Shown one piece after another: positions 45,754 to 53,860 of a stretch of 64,000 bases of DNA. Where the stretch lies: NCBI RefSeq assembly GCF_002754475.1, contig NZ_PEFL01000001.1:1488001-1552000 (forward strand), given 5' to 3'. Within the stretch, counting starts at the first letter, position 1; the number at the start of each line of letters is the position of its first letter. The DNA comes from Comamonas sp. 26. GTDB lineage: Bacteria; Pseudomonadota; Gammaproteobacteria; Burkholderiales; Burkholderiaceae_C. The position numbers were made by a program, and so were the translations under genes. The notes under the pieces are model-generated. The model was not told the origin of the DNA, searched no databases, and saw only the letters and a program-made list of their open reading frames with translations.

Positions 45754-47190
45754 ATGGAAGCAACAAATAACAAAGCTGTCTATTACGACGATACCGTCGT
45801 AAGGCAGTTCTCTATCATGGCCGTGGTGTGGGGGGTGGTTGGTATGGCTGTGGGCGTGTTTATCGCGTCCCAGCTGGCCTGGCCGGAACTCAACTTCGGC
45901 ATTCCCTGGCTGAGCTACGGGCGTCTGCGTCCGCTGCATACCAATGCCGTCATCTTTGCCTTTGGTGGCTCGGCGCTGTTTGCGACCAGCTACTACGTGG
46001 TGCAACGCACCTGCCAGACCAAGCTGTTCATGCCCAAGCTGGCCAGCGTCACGTTCTGGGCCTGGCAACTGGTCATCGTGGGTGCGGCTATCAGCCTGCC
46101 CATGGGCTACACACAGGGCAAGGAATATGCTGAGCTGGAATGGCCTCTGGACCTGCTGATCGCAGTGACCTGGGTGTCCTACGCCATCGTGTTCTTCGGC
46201 ACCATCGGTATCCGCAAGGTCAAGCACATCTACGTGGCTAACTGGTTCTTCGGTGCCTTCATTCTGGCCGTGGCCCTGCTGCACATCGTCAACAACATCT
46301 CCGTGCCTGCGGGCTGGATGAAGAGCTACTCGGCTTACGCCGGTGTGCAGGACGCGATGGTTCAGTGGTGGTACGGGCACAACGCCGTGGGCTTCTTCCT
46401 GACCGCTGGCTTCCTGGGCATGATGTATTACTTCATCCCCAAGCAGGCCGGTCGTCCCGTGTACTCGTATCGCCTGTCGATCGTGCACTTCTGGGCGCTG
46501 ATCTTCACGTACATGTGGGCGGGTCCTCACCACCTGCACTACACCGCGCTGCCTGACTGGACACAGTCCGTGGGCATGGTGTTCTCGCTGATTCTGCTGG
46601 CTCCCAGCTGGGGCGGCATGATCAACGGCATCATGACGCTGTCGGGTGCATGGCACAAACTGCGCGACGATCCTATCCTGCGCTTCCTGATCGTGTCCCT
46701 GTCGTTCTACGGCATGTCCACTTTCGAAGGCCCAATGATGGCCATCAAGACCGTCAACGCGCTGTCGCACTACACCGACTGGACCGTGGGTCACGTTCAC
46801 TCCGGCGCTCTGGGCTGGGTGGGTCTGATCACCATGGGTTCGCTCTACTACCTGATTCCCCGTCTGTTCGGCCGCGAAAAAATGCACTCCGTGCCCGCGA
46901 TTGAGCTGCACTTCTGGATGGCCACCATCGGCATCGTGCTGTACATCGCTGCCATGTGGATTGCCGGTGTGATGCAGGGCCTGATGTGGCGCGCAGTCAA
47001 CCCCGATGGCACGCTGACTTACACCTTCGTGGAAAGCGTGAAGGCGACCTATCCCTTCTACGTGATTCGCGTCACCGGTGGTCTGCTGTATCTGGGCGGC
47101 ATGCTGGTGATGGCCTGGAACACCTTTAAGACCGCCATGGCTGGCCGTCCCGTGAAGGTGGCGGTGCCTGCCTTGGTGGCCCACGCCTGA
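45754..47190 (+). CDS. ccoN: cbb3-type cytochrome c oxidase subunit I
   Basis: 478-residue catalytic subunit with about twelve membrane helices. It holds haem b and the haem b3-CuB centre. Histidine ligand motifs include [68 protein letters not shown] and [14 protein letters not shown] [16 protein letters not shown]. Start ATG 45754 has AAGAGGTG upstream. A short inverted repeat TGGCTC/GAGCCA sits in the 63-base gap after ccoS; no separate FNR box is seen there. Confidence 0.98.
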   Translation: MEATNNKAVYYDDTVVRQFSIMAVVWGVVGMAVGVFIASQLAWPELNFGIPWLSYGRLRPLHTNAVIFAFGGSALFATSYYVVQRTCQTKLFMPKLASVTFWAWQLVIVGAAISLPMGYTQGKEYAELEWPLDLLIAVTWVSYAIVFFGTIGIRKVKHIYVANWFFGAFILAVALLHIVNNISVPAGWMKSYSAYAGVQDAMVQWWYGHNAVGFFLTAGFLGMMYYFIPKQAGRPVYSYRLSIVHFWALIFTYMWAGPHHLHYTALPDWTQSVGMVFSLILLAPSWGGMINGIMTLSGAWHKLRDDPILRFLIVSLSFYGMSTFEGPMMAIKTVNALSHYTDWTVGHVHSGALGWVGLITMGSLYYLIPRLFGREKMHSVPAIELHFWMATIGIVLYIAAMWIAGVMQGLMWRAVNPDGTLTYTFVESVKATYPFYVIRVTGGLLYLGGMLVMAWNTFKTAMAGRPVKVAVPALVAHA

Positions 47191-47209
47191 GCATTGAGGA
47201 GCAATAGCA

Positions 47210-47842
47210 ATGTCTGATCAAAATAACGCAGCTCCCAAGAGCTTTTCCCACGAGAAGATCGAGACCAGCAACTTTTTGCTGATCGCGCTGACTCTGTTCG
47301 TGCTGGCCATTGGTGGTCTGGTGGAAATTGTTCCTCTGTTCTTCCAGAAGTCCACCACGGAAGCCGTGGCGGGCCTCAAGCCCTACACCCCCATGCAGCT
47401 GATGGGCCGCGACGTCTATCTGCGCGAAGGTTGCTACAACTGCCACTCGCAGATGATTCGCCCCTTCCGCGCCGAGACCATGCGCTACGGCCACTACTCG
47501 GTGGCGGGTGAGTTCGTCTACGACCACCCCTTCCAGTGGGGTTCCAAGCGTACCGGTCCCGACCTGCACCGCGTGGGCGGCAAGTACAGCGACGAATGGC
47601 ATCGCATTCACCTGAACAACCCCCGTGACGTGGTGCCTGAGTCGAACATGCCGGCTTACCCCTGGCTTGAGACCAGCAAGGTTGACGACACCGTAGTCGC
47701 TCAGCGCATGAGCGCTCTGCGCAAGGTGGGCGTGCCTTACACCGACGCGGAAATCGCAGGTGCACAGGCTGAAGTCAAGGACAAGACCGAGATGGAGGCT
47801 GTGATCTCCTATCTGCAGGTCCTGGGCCGCGCCGTCAAGTAA
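47210..47842 (+). CDS. ccoO: cbb3-type cytochrome c oxidase subunit II
   Basis: 210 residues. One membrane anchor ([20 protein letters not shown]) and one haem c site, [11 protein letters not shown] (Cys75, Cys78, His79), followed by [17 protein letters not shown] distal Met ligand is expected in [10 protein letters not shown]. It passes electrons to CcoN. A GGAG site is present, 19 bases after ccoN. Confidence 0.97.
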   Translation: MSDQNNAAPKSFSHEKIETSNFLLIALTLFVLAIGGLVEIVPLFFQKSTTEAVAGLKPYTPMQLMGRDVYLREGCYNCHSQMIRPFRAETMRYGHYSVAGEFVYDHPFQWGSKRTGPDLHRVGGKYSDEWHRIHLNNPRDVVPESNMPAYPWLETSKVDDTVVAQRMSALRKVGVPYTDAEIAGAQAEVKDKTEMEAVISYLQVLGRAVK

Positions 47843-47859
47843 CAGAGGAAGGGCTGGAA

Positions 47860-48000
47860 ATGGATATCACCACCATGCGCATCCTTGCCACGCTGGCATC
47901 GATGGCTTGCTTCATCGGCATCTGGTGGTGGGCATATGCCCACCGCAACCAGGCCCGTTTTGACGAAGCAGCTCAGTTGCCCTTCCTGCAGGAAGACTGA
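47860..48000 (+). CDS. ccoQ: cbb3-type oxidase subunit IV (CcoQ)
   Basis: 46 residues, one membrane helix (ILATLASMACFIGIWWWAYA), then the family-typical RNQARFDEAAQLPF and an acidic terminus. CcoQ stabilises the CcoNO-CcoP complex. It lies 17 bases after ccoO and 27 before ccoP. Confidence 0.95.
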   Translation: MDITTMRILATLASMACFIGIWWWAYAHRNQARFDEAAQLPFLQED

Positions 48001-48027
48001 GCCGGTCCACCATAACGAGAACATTCC

Positions 48028-48945
48028 ATGAGCGATTTCGTAAACAATTTCTGGTCGGTGTATGTCGCGGCGATTACGCTGATCGGCATCTTTGGCTGCT
48101 TGCTGCTGCTGATTCTGGTGGCGCGCAAGAAGGTTGACTCCGCTGGAGACAACACCACAGGCCATGTCTGGGACGAAGACCTGCGCGAACTCAACAACCC
48201 CATGCCCAAGTGGTGGATGGGTCTGTTTGTGATCACCGTGATCTTTGGTCTGGGCTACCTGGTTGCCTACCCCGGTCTGGGTGCCTTCAATGGCAAGCTG
48301 GACTGGAGCCAGAACGGCGCCTATGAGCGTGAAATGGCCAAGGCCAAAGCAGATCTGGAGCCCATGTACGCCAAGTTCACCAGCATGCCCACCGAGGAAA
48401 TGGCCAAGGACCCCCAAGCCATGGCCATCGGCGAGCGTCTGTTCATGAACAACTGCGCGCAATGTCACGGCTCTGATGCCCGCGGCAGCAAGAGCTTCCC
48501 CAATCTGGCGGATGGCGACTGGCTGCACGGCGGCTCTCCTGAAAAAATCAAGGAGACCATCAGCAACGGCCGCATCGGCATGATGCCTCCCATGGCAGCT
48601 GCCGTGGGTACGGCCGATGATGTGCGCAATGTTGCCAACTATGTGCTGAGCCTGTCGGGCAGCCCTCACGATGCTGTCAAGGCGTCGCTGGGTAAATCCA
48701 AGTTTGTGGCCTGCGCGGCTTGCCACGGCATGGATGGCAAGGGCAACCCCGCTCTGGGCGCGCCGAACCTGAGCGATGACATCTGGCTGCATGGCTGGGG
48801 CGAAGCAGCTATCGTCAATATCGTCAACAACGGCAAGCACAATGAAATGCCTGCCCAGAAGGAAAAATTGACGGAAGCACAAATTGCTGTGCTGGCTTCT
48901 TATGTCTGGGGTCTGTCTCACAAAGACGGCGCCGTACAAAAGTAA
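48028..48945 (+). CDS. ccoP: cbb3-type cytochrome c oxidase subunit III (dihaem)
   Basis: 305 residues. Two N-terminal membrane segments (VAAITLIGIFGCLLLLILVA; WMGLFVITVIFGLGYLVAYP) flank VWDEDLRELNNPMPKWW. Two haem c sites follow: NNCAQCHGSDARG (Cys143, Cys146, His147) and VACAACHGMDGKG (Cys229, Cys232, His233). It is the electron entry subunit of the oxidase. A terminator follows. Confidence 0.97.
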   Translation: MSDFVNNFWSVYVAAITLIGIFGCLLLLILVARKKVDSAGDNTTGHVWDEDLRELNNPMPKWWMGLFVITVIFGLGYLVAYPGLGAFNGKLDWSQNGAYEREMAKAKADLEPMYAKFTSMPTEEMAKDPQAMAIGERLFMNNCAQCHGSDARGSKSFPNLADGDWLHGGSPEKIKETISNGRIGMMPPMAAAVGTADDVRNVANYVLSLSGSPHDAVKASLGKSKFVACAACHGMDGKGNPALGAPNLSDDIWLHGWGEAAIVNIVNNGKHNEMPAQKEKLTEAQIAVLASYVWGLSHKDGAVQK

Positions 48946-48954
48946 TGGCCATTG

Positions 48955-48982
48955 AAAGCGGCGCTTCGAGCGCCGCTTTTTG
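48955..48982 (+). terminator. Terminator after ccoP
   Basis: A 10-bp stem AAAGCGGCGC/GCGCCGCTTT with loop TTCGA and a T-run, 9 bases after the ccoP stop. Either it separates ccoNOQP from ccoGH or it allows partial read-through into ccoG. Confidence 0.9.
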
Positions 48983-49025
48983 CCGTTTGAATTTTCAGAA
49001 GTTTCAGAAGTATTAAGGAAGCTCC

Positions 49026-50468
49026 ATGCAATCCGATAAAGGGAAGCATCGCAAGATCATTCCCATTGCACCCGCAGAGCCTGAAAGTGGCACCGATAAG
49101 GTGCCGATGTTTGTGTCGGAGAAGAAGGTGTACTCGCGCTCCATCTCCGGCTTGTTTGCCCGCTGGCGCTGGGCGATGGTGATTCTGACGCAGCTGTTCT
49201 TCTATGGCATGCCCTGGCTGCAATGGGGCGAGCGTCAGATGCTGCTGTTCGATCTGGAAGCACGGCGTTTTTACATCTTTGGACTGGTTCTGTATCCGCA
49301 GGACTTTATCTATTTGACGGGCCTGCTGATCATCTCGGCACTGGCTCTGTTTTTGTTTACGGCAGTCGCAGGGCGCCTGTGGTGCGGCTTCTCCTGCCCG
49401 CAGACGGTCTATACCGAGATCTTTGTCTGGATTGAGAGCAAGGTCGAAGGCGAGCGCAGCGCGCGCATACGCCTGGACAAGAACGGCTGGACGTTTGAAA
49501 AAATCTGGAAGAAGTCGCTCAAGCAATTCCTCTGGATTGCGGTGGCGCTGTGGACCGGTTTCACCTTTGTCGGCTACTTTGTACCGATCCGCGAGCTGGC
49601 CGTGCAACTGCTGGCCCTGCAAGGCAACTGGCAGATGTTCTGGGTGCTGTTCTACGCGTTTGCGACCTATGGCAACGCAGGCTATATGCGCGAGCAGGTC
49701 TGCAAATACATGTGCCCCTATGCACGCTTTCAGAGCGCCATGTTTGACAACGACACCATGGTTGTCAGCTACGACGGTGAGCGCGGAGAACCGCGAGCCC
49801 CGCGCACCAAGAAAGACGACGCCAAGGCCCTGGGTCTGGGCGACTGCATTGACTGCAATATGTGCGTGCAGGTCTGCCCTGTGGGGATCGACATCCGCAA
49901 AGGCTTGCAGTACGAGTGCATTGGCTGCGGTTTGTGCATTGATGCCTGTAACTCCGTCATGGACAAGATGGAGTACCCGCGCGGGCTGATTCGCCTGACC
50001 ACGCAAAACGCCATTACCCGTGCGTGGAAACATGCCCAGGTGATTCGCCGCATCTTCCGCCCGCGTGTACTTATTTACACAGCGGTGCTGGTAGTGCTCA
50101 GCACGGCCATGATTGCCAGTCTGGTCATGCGAGAGCCGCTGAAGGTCGACGTGATTCGTGACCGTGCGGCGCTGTCGCGCATTGTGGCCGGCGGCAAGCT
50201 GGAGAACGTCTATCGCCTGCAGATCATGAACGCCACCGAGTCCGAGCAGCGCTACCGCATCAGCGCAACCGGGCTGGATCATCTGGAAGTGGCGTCTGAG
50301 CAGGAAGTCGTTGTCGGCCCGGCCGAAACACGCGGTATTGCGGTGCGTCTGCAGATTCCGTATGGCTCGGCAGCGCCTGGCTCGCACCCGGTTTACTTCA
50401 ATCTGGATGCGGTGAAGGCTGGGTCTGGAAAGGTCTCTGAAAAGACCGTCTTCCTGGTGCCACGCTAA
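49026..50468 (+). CDS. ccoG: Cytochrome c oxidase accessory protein CcoG (RdxA/FixG)
   Basis: 480 residues. Four to five membrane helices surround ferredoxin-like 4Fe-4S motifs: GDCIDCNMCVQVCPVGIDI and ECIGCGLCIDACN. A C-terminal Ig-like FixG domain (YRLQIMNATESEQRYRI) follows. CcoG is thought to reduce Cu(II) for cbb3 assembly. It starts 80 bases after ccoP, beyond a terminator. Confidence 0.95.
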   Translation: MQSDKGKHRKIIPIAPAEPESGTDKVPMFVSEKKVYSRSISGLFARWRWAMVILTQLFFYGMPWLQWGERQMLLFDLEARRFYIFGLVLYPQDFIYLTGLLIISALALFLFTAVAGRLWCGFSCPQTVYTEIFVWIESKVEGERSARIRLDKNGWTFEKIWKKSLKQFLWIAVALWTGFTFVGYFVPIRELAVQLLALQGNWQMFWVLFYAFATYGNAGYMREQVCKYMCPYARFQSAMFDNDTMVVSYDGERGEPRAPRTKKDDAKALGLGDCIDCNMCVQVCPVGIDIRKGLQYECIGCGLCIDACNSVMDKMEYPRGLIRLTTQNAITRAWKHAQVIRRIFRPRVLIYTAVLVVLSTAMIASLVMREPLKVDVIRDRAALSRIVAGGKLENVYRLQIMNATESEQRYRISATGLDHLEVASEQEVVVGPAETRGIAVRLQIPYGSAAPGSHPVYFNLDAVKAGSGKVSEKTVFLVPR

Positions 50469-50473
50469 AGCGT

Positions 50474-50507
50474 GCGTGATCTCAGAAATGCATCTCTGAG
50501 ATCACGC
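50474..50507. repeat. Perfect 13-bp inverted repeat between ccoG and ccoH
   Basis: GCGTGATCTCAGA (50474-50486) and TCTGAGATCACGC (50495-50507) with an 8-nt loop. No T-run follows, so it is not a standard terminator. It starts 5 bases after the ccoG stop. Confidence 0.8.
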
Positions 50508-50533
50508 AAGGACATCGCCAATCGGCAACAATT

Positions 50534-50570
50534 TGCAGTGCGTGCCAGCCATGATCTGGCGTGCACTGCA
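50534..50570. repeat. Second long inverted repeat between ccoG and ccoH
   Basis: TGCAGTGCGTGCCAG (50534-50548) and CTGGCGTGCACTGCA (50556-50570) pair at 13 of 15 positions, with a 7-nt loop. No T-run follows. It lies 25 bases before the ccoH ATG, in tandem with the preceding hairpin. Confidence 0.75.
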
Positions 50571-50595
50571 GAATCACTGAATAAGAGGTTTCATC

Positions 50596-50901
50596 ATGTC
50601 GGCAGCACAAGCCAAGGCCACGAAAGCGGTCAAGATTATTCACCCCGAGGATGGCAAACCCTGGTGGAAATTTGCCCATGTCTGGCTCGTGATTTCCGGC
50701 CCCTTAGTGGTGGTGATTGCGGGTGTGGTGACGGCTTATATTGCAATGAGCAGGCCTGATCCCGTGATCGACCCTGACTACTACCGCCATGGTCTGGAGA
50801 TCAACCAGCGCCTGTCCGAGAACGAGAAAAGTCTGGCCCCGGCCGTCACCGGTCGCAACCATGCGGCAACGCCTGCCAAGGATCACCCGACCGACCGCTG
50901 A
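50596..50901 (+). CDS. ccoH: FixH-family protein (CcoH)
   Basis: 101 residues. A cytoplasmic N-terminus ends in PWWKFAHVWLVISGPLVVVI, the typical FixH/CcoH helix with its conserved Pro-Trp entry. VIDPDYYRHGLEINQRL follows. It is a cbb3 assembly factor that associates with CcoN. It is shorter than FixH of alphaproteobacteria, lacking most of the periplasmic domain, as is common in this order. Confidence 0.88.
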   Translation: MSAAQAKATKAVKIIHPEDGKPWWKFAHVWLVISGPLVVVIAGVVTAYIAMSRPDPVIDPDYYRHGLEINQRLSENEKSLAPAVTGRNHAATPAKDHPTDR

Positions 50902-50924
50902 AGTCGTCGCAAGACTTCCATCTC

Positions 50925-50950
50925 AAGGCCGCTTTGCGGCCTTTGTTGTT
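50925..50950 (+). terminator. Terminator after ccoH (candidate)
   Basis: An 8-bp stem AAGGCCGC/GCGGCCTT with a 3-nt loop is followed by tgttgttg, only moderately T-rich. A small stem GAAGTC/GACTTC lies just upstream. Confidence 0.6.
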
Positions 50951-50956
50951 GCTGCC

Positions 50957-51054
50957 TTGAAAATAGGAGCGTTTAGCGCTTGATCTACTTGGCTTATAGA
51001 TATGAAAGATCTTGATATCAATTAGCAGAAGGCGCTAGATGCTCTTGAAATCAT
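50957..51054. repeat. Degenerate interspersed palindromic element (copy G)
   Basis: The ends GAGCGTTTAGCGC (50967-50979, counting the two G) and GCGCTAGATGCTC (51032-51044) pair at 11 of 13 positions, with both mismatches G-T tolerant. The flanks TTGAAAATAG and CTTGAAATCA are shared with the family. A palindrome TTGATATCAA sits near the centre. This is the best-preserved copy in the window. Confidence 0.6.
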
Positions 51055-51158
51055 AGTGATTCAGGGTTTTCCGCCTTGGTGCATGCCCGTGAGGTGGTGT
51101 TTGAAGTCACAACACTTGTGCAAAATACGATCAAACCCACGATCCAAGGAGATTCGCG

Positions 51159-51422
51159 ATGGAAGCTCGACGCTGGATATGGATTGTCTGGCCTGCCTTT
51201 CTGGCGGCAGCAATCATGGAGCTGGTGGTATTTGCCTTTGTGGACCCGCTGGATGTGCACTGGCTAGGCTCACCAATGGAATGGTCGCGCAGCGCCATCT
51301 ATACCGTGGCCTTTTTTGCCTTCTGGGCGGTTTCTATCATCGGCGCCCTGATGACGGTCGCGCTGGGGCGCTCAGCCAGTGATTTGAACGGCGGTATTGT
51401 CTCTTCTCCGCAGCCTGATTAA
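51159..51422 (+). CDS. Small two-helix membrane protein of unknown function
   Basis: 87 residues. Helices at about 6-26 (WIWIVWPAFLAAAIMELVVF) and 44-66 (AIYTVAFFAFWAVSIIGALM) are separated by a loop with DPLDVHWLGSPMEWSRS. The C-terminus is short and polar. CAAGGAG lies upstream of ATG 51159. It sits between ccoH and fnr in a low-oxygen respiratory cluster and converges on fnr. I recognise no named family. A role near the oxidase is guesswork from location. Confidence 0.7.
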   Translation: MEARRWIWIVWPAFLAAAIMELVVFAFVDPLDVHWLGSPMEWSRSAIYTVAFFAFWAVSIIGALMTVALGRSASDLNGGIVSSPQPD

Positions 51423-51440
51423 GGCGCGCTGCAAAAACAA

Positions 51441-51466
51441 AAAGCCCGCTGATGCGGGCCTTGTTT
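51441..51466. terminator. Terminator between the small membrane protein and fnr
   Basis: A 6-bp core GCCCGC/GCGGGC with a TGAT loop, plus flanking A-rich left and T-rich right sides, between convergent genes. Confidence 0.75.
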
Positions 51467-51479
51467 CTGGAGTTAATGC

Positions 51480-52205
51480 TCAATCAGCTCTGCATTGCTG
51501 GCTATTGACGATGCGCTTGAGCGCCTCGGTATCCAGAATGCGCAGGTGGCGCTGCTTGACTTCCACAATGCCTTCTTCGGCAAACTTGGAGAAAGTGCGG
51601 CTCACGGTCTCAAGCTTGAGGCCCAGGTAGCTGCCAATTTCTTCGCGCGTCATACGCAGCACCAGCTCTGACTTGGAAAAACCACGGGCCGCCAGGCGCT
51701 GCACCAGGTTCAGCACAAAAGCGGCCAGACGCTCTTCAGCGCGCATGCTGCCCAGTAGCAGCATCACGCCATGCTCGCGCACGATTTCACGGCTCATGAC
51801 CTTATGCACGTGGTTTTGCAGGGCCGTGACTTCGCGCGAGAGCTGCTCAAGCTTGTCAAACGGCATGACGCAGACTTCGGCATCTTCCAGCGCCACAGCA
51901 TCGCAGGTGTGGTGGTCGTTGACGATGCCATCCAGTCCAATGATTTCGCCCGCCATCTGAAAGCCCGTAACCTGATCGCGACCGTCTTCGGTGGCGACGC
52001 TGGTCTTGAAGAAGCCTGTGCGAATCGCGTACAGCGAGGTGAAGTCTTCACCGTTGCGAAACAGCAGCCCGCCACGCTTGATCTTGCGGCGTGTGGCCAC
52101 AATTTCGTCAATGCGCTCCATTTGTTCATCGTCCAGGCCCATGGGCATGCACAGTTCACGCAGATTGCAGTTGGAGCAGGATGCTTTGATGGTCTGAAGA
52201 TTCAT
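51480..52205 (-). CDS. fnr: Fnr-type oxygen-responsive transcriptional regulator
   Basis: 241 residues of the Crp/Fnr family. Cluster ligands Cys10, Cys13, Cys19 (CSNCNLRELC) and Cys101 (HHTCDA) have the same spacing of the first three as E. coli Fnr (20, 23, 29), so an O2-labile 4Fe-4S cluster is expected. A cyclic-nucleotide-like beta barrel, a dimer helix and an HTH with recognition helix LETVSRTFSKF (E-xx-SR) follow. This recognition motif reads TTGAT half-sites, two examples of which lie nearby. It is divergent from hemN. Confidence 0.95.
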   Translation of the reverse strand: MNLQTIKASCSNCNLRELCMPMGLDDEQMERIDEIVATRRKIKRGGLLFRNGEDFTSLYAIRTGFFKTSVATEDGRDQVTGFQMAGEIIGLDGIVNDHHTCDAVALEDAEVCVMPFDKLEQLSREVTALQNHVHKVMSREIVREHGVMLLLGSMRAEERLAAFVLNLVQRLAARGFSKSELVLRMTREEIGSYLGLKLETVSRTFSKFAEEGIVEVKQRHLRILDTEALKRIVNSQQCRAD

Positions 52206-52317
52206 GGGCTTTTAGCAACGGCACAGACAGACTTCAATAAGAGAGTCGTGCCGGTCATTGACCTCGTGTTTGGTAATGAGATGGATCAAATTGTCGCAGC
52301 ACTTGCCTTGCTGTCTC

Positions 52318-52331
52318 TTGATTTTCATCAA
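52318..52331. promoter_or_regulatory. FNR box upstream of hemN
   Basis: TTGAT-TTTC-ATCAA is a perfect match to the FNR consensus TTGAT-N4-ATCAA. It lies 143 bases before the hemN start and 112 bases before the fnr start on the other strand, so it may also serve fnr autoregulation. Confidence 0.88.
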
Positions 52332-52474
52332 GGACAGGGTGAATGGCTTGAGGCACATTGCTCATATTCATTCAAAAATATGCGCCTCTGCTTCTTTATA
52401 GTGATGTTTTCAGGGCTAGATGCCTTTGTTAATAAATACTTTTGAGAGGTGCGGGCGCACACTGACGAGTAGTT

Positions 52475-53857
52475 ATGACCGCTGTCACGCCCGAGTTGCT
52501 GAGCCGCTTTGATATTCCTGGGCCTCGCTACACATCGTTCCCAACAGCCGACCGATTTGTTGAGGCTTTCGGCGCAGAAGACTACATCCTGGCGCTGGAG
52601 CAACGCAAAGCGCACACAGGTGCGCGCGCCTTGCCTTTGTCTGTCTATGTGCATGTGCCATTTTGTGAGTCGCTTTGCTATTACTGCGCCTGCAACAAAA
52701 TCGTCACCAAGCACCACGAAAAGGCCGCCGAATACTTGGACTACCTGGCGCGTGAACTGACCATGCACACGGCGCATTGCGGCAAGGGTCAGGTTGTGAG
52801 TCAGCTGCATCTGGGCGGCGGCACGCCCACGTTCTTCAGCGATGCCGAGTTGCAGCAACTGATGGCGCTGATGCGTGAGCATTTCAAGCTCGATGCGGTG
52901 GGCGAGTACTCGATTGAGGTCGACCCACGAACCGTCAGCAATGAGCGCCTGAAAGTGCTCAAGGATATGGGCTTTAACCGCATGAGCTTTGGCGTGCAGG
53001 ACTTTGACTCTGCCGTACAAAAAGCCGTGCACCGAGAGCAGCCTGCCGAGCAGGTCTTTGCCTTGGTGGCCGAAGCACGTCGGCTGGGCTTTGTCTCCAT
53101 CAATGTAGACCTGATCTACGGCCTGCCTAAACAGACGCCGGAGTCGTTTGCGCGCACGCTGGCTCAGGTCAATGAGCTGAGGCCTGATCGCATTGCGCTA
53201 TATGCCTACGCCCACCTGCCAGAGCGCTTCAAGCCGCAGCGCCGCATCGAATCGGCGGACCTGCCCATGGGGCAGGATAAGCTGAACATGCTCTCGGGCG
53301 CGATTGATGCTTTTATGGGCGGCGGCTATGTTTATGTGGGCATGGATCACTTTGCGCTGCCCACCGATTCACTGGCTATTGCAAAACGTCAGGGCCGCTT
53401 GCATCGCAACTTTCAGGGCTATAGCACGCAGCCAGACTGCGATCTGATTGCACTGGGTGTCTCGGCTATCGGCAAGGTAGGCGCGACTTATAGCCAGAAC
53501 GTCAAGACGCTGGAAGAGTATTACGACGCGATTGATGCTGGTGTGCTGCCTGTGCAGCGTGGGCTGGCGCTGTCGCGTGACGACCTGGTGCGCCGCGCCG
53601 TCATCATGTCCATCATGTGCCAGGGGGCGGTACTGTTTGAGCCCATGGAGCAGGCCTGGTTGATCAACTTTCGCGAGTATTTTGGAAGCGAGCTGGCTGA
53701 GCTCAAGGAGATGCAGGTCAATGGGCTGATTGAGTTGTCTGACGAAGGTTTCAAGGTCACGGGGCTGGGTTGGTTTTTTGTGCGCGGAGTAGCCATGCTG
53801 TTTGACCGCTATTTGCAAGCTGACAGGACCCGTGCACGGTTTTCACGCATCATCTAG
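52475..53857 (+). CDS. hemN: Oxygen-independent coproporphyrinogen III oxidase
   Basis: 460-residue radical-SAM enzyme making protoporphyrinogen IX without oxygen. The cluster motif is HVPFCESLCYYCACNK (Cys64, Cys68, Cys71), LGGGTPTFF follows, and SIEVDPRTVSNERL and MSFGVQDFDSAVQKAVHR are typical of HemN. The C-terminal HemN domain (ALFEPM-type) has LFDRYLQ near the end. It supplies haem for the cbb3 oxidase when oxygen is scarce, which agrees with the FNR box upstream. Confidence 0.96.
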   Translation: MTAVTPELLSRFDIPGPRYTSFPTADRFVEAFGAEDYILALEQRKAHTGARALPLSVYVHVPFCESLCYYCACNKIVTKHHEKAAEYLDYLARELTMHTAHCGKGQVVSQLHLGGGTPTFFSDAELQQLMALMREHFKLDAVGEYSIEVDPRTVSNERLKVLKDMGFNRMSFGVQDFDSAVQKAVHREQPAEQVFALVAEARRLGFVSINVDLIYGLPKQTPESFARTLAQVNELRPDRIALYAYAHLPERFKPQRRIESADLPMGQDKLNMLSGAIDAFMGGGYVYVGMDHFALPTDSLAIAKRQGRLHRNFQGYSTQPDCDLIALGVSAIGKVGATYSQNVKTLEEYYDAIDAGVLPVQRGLALSRDDLVRRAVIMSIMCQGAVLFEPMEQAWLINFREYFGSELAELKEMQVNGLIELSDEGFKVTGLGWFFVRGVAMLFDRYLQADRTRARFSRII

Positions 53858-53860
53858 CGC

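Noticed and set aside
51012..51021. TTGATATCAA as a third FNR box near fnr
   Set aside because: The half-sites abut without the required 4-base spacer, and the sequence lies in the middle of a repeat element.
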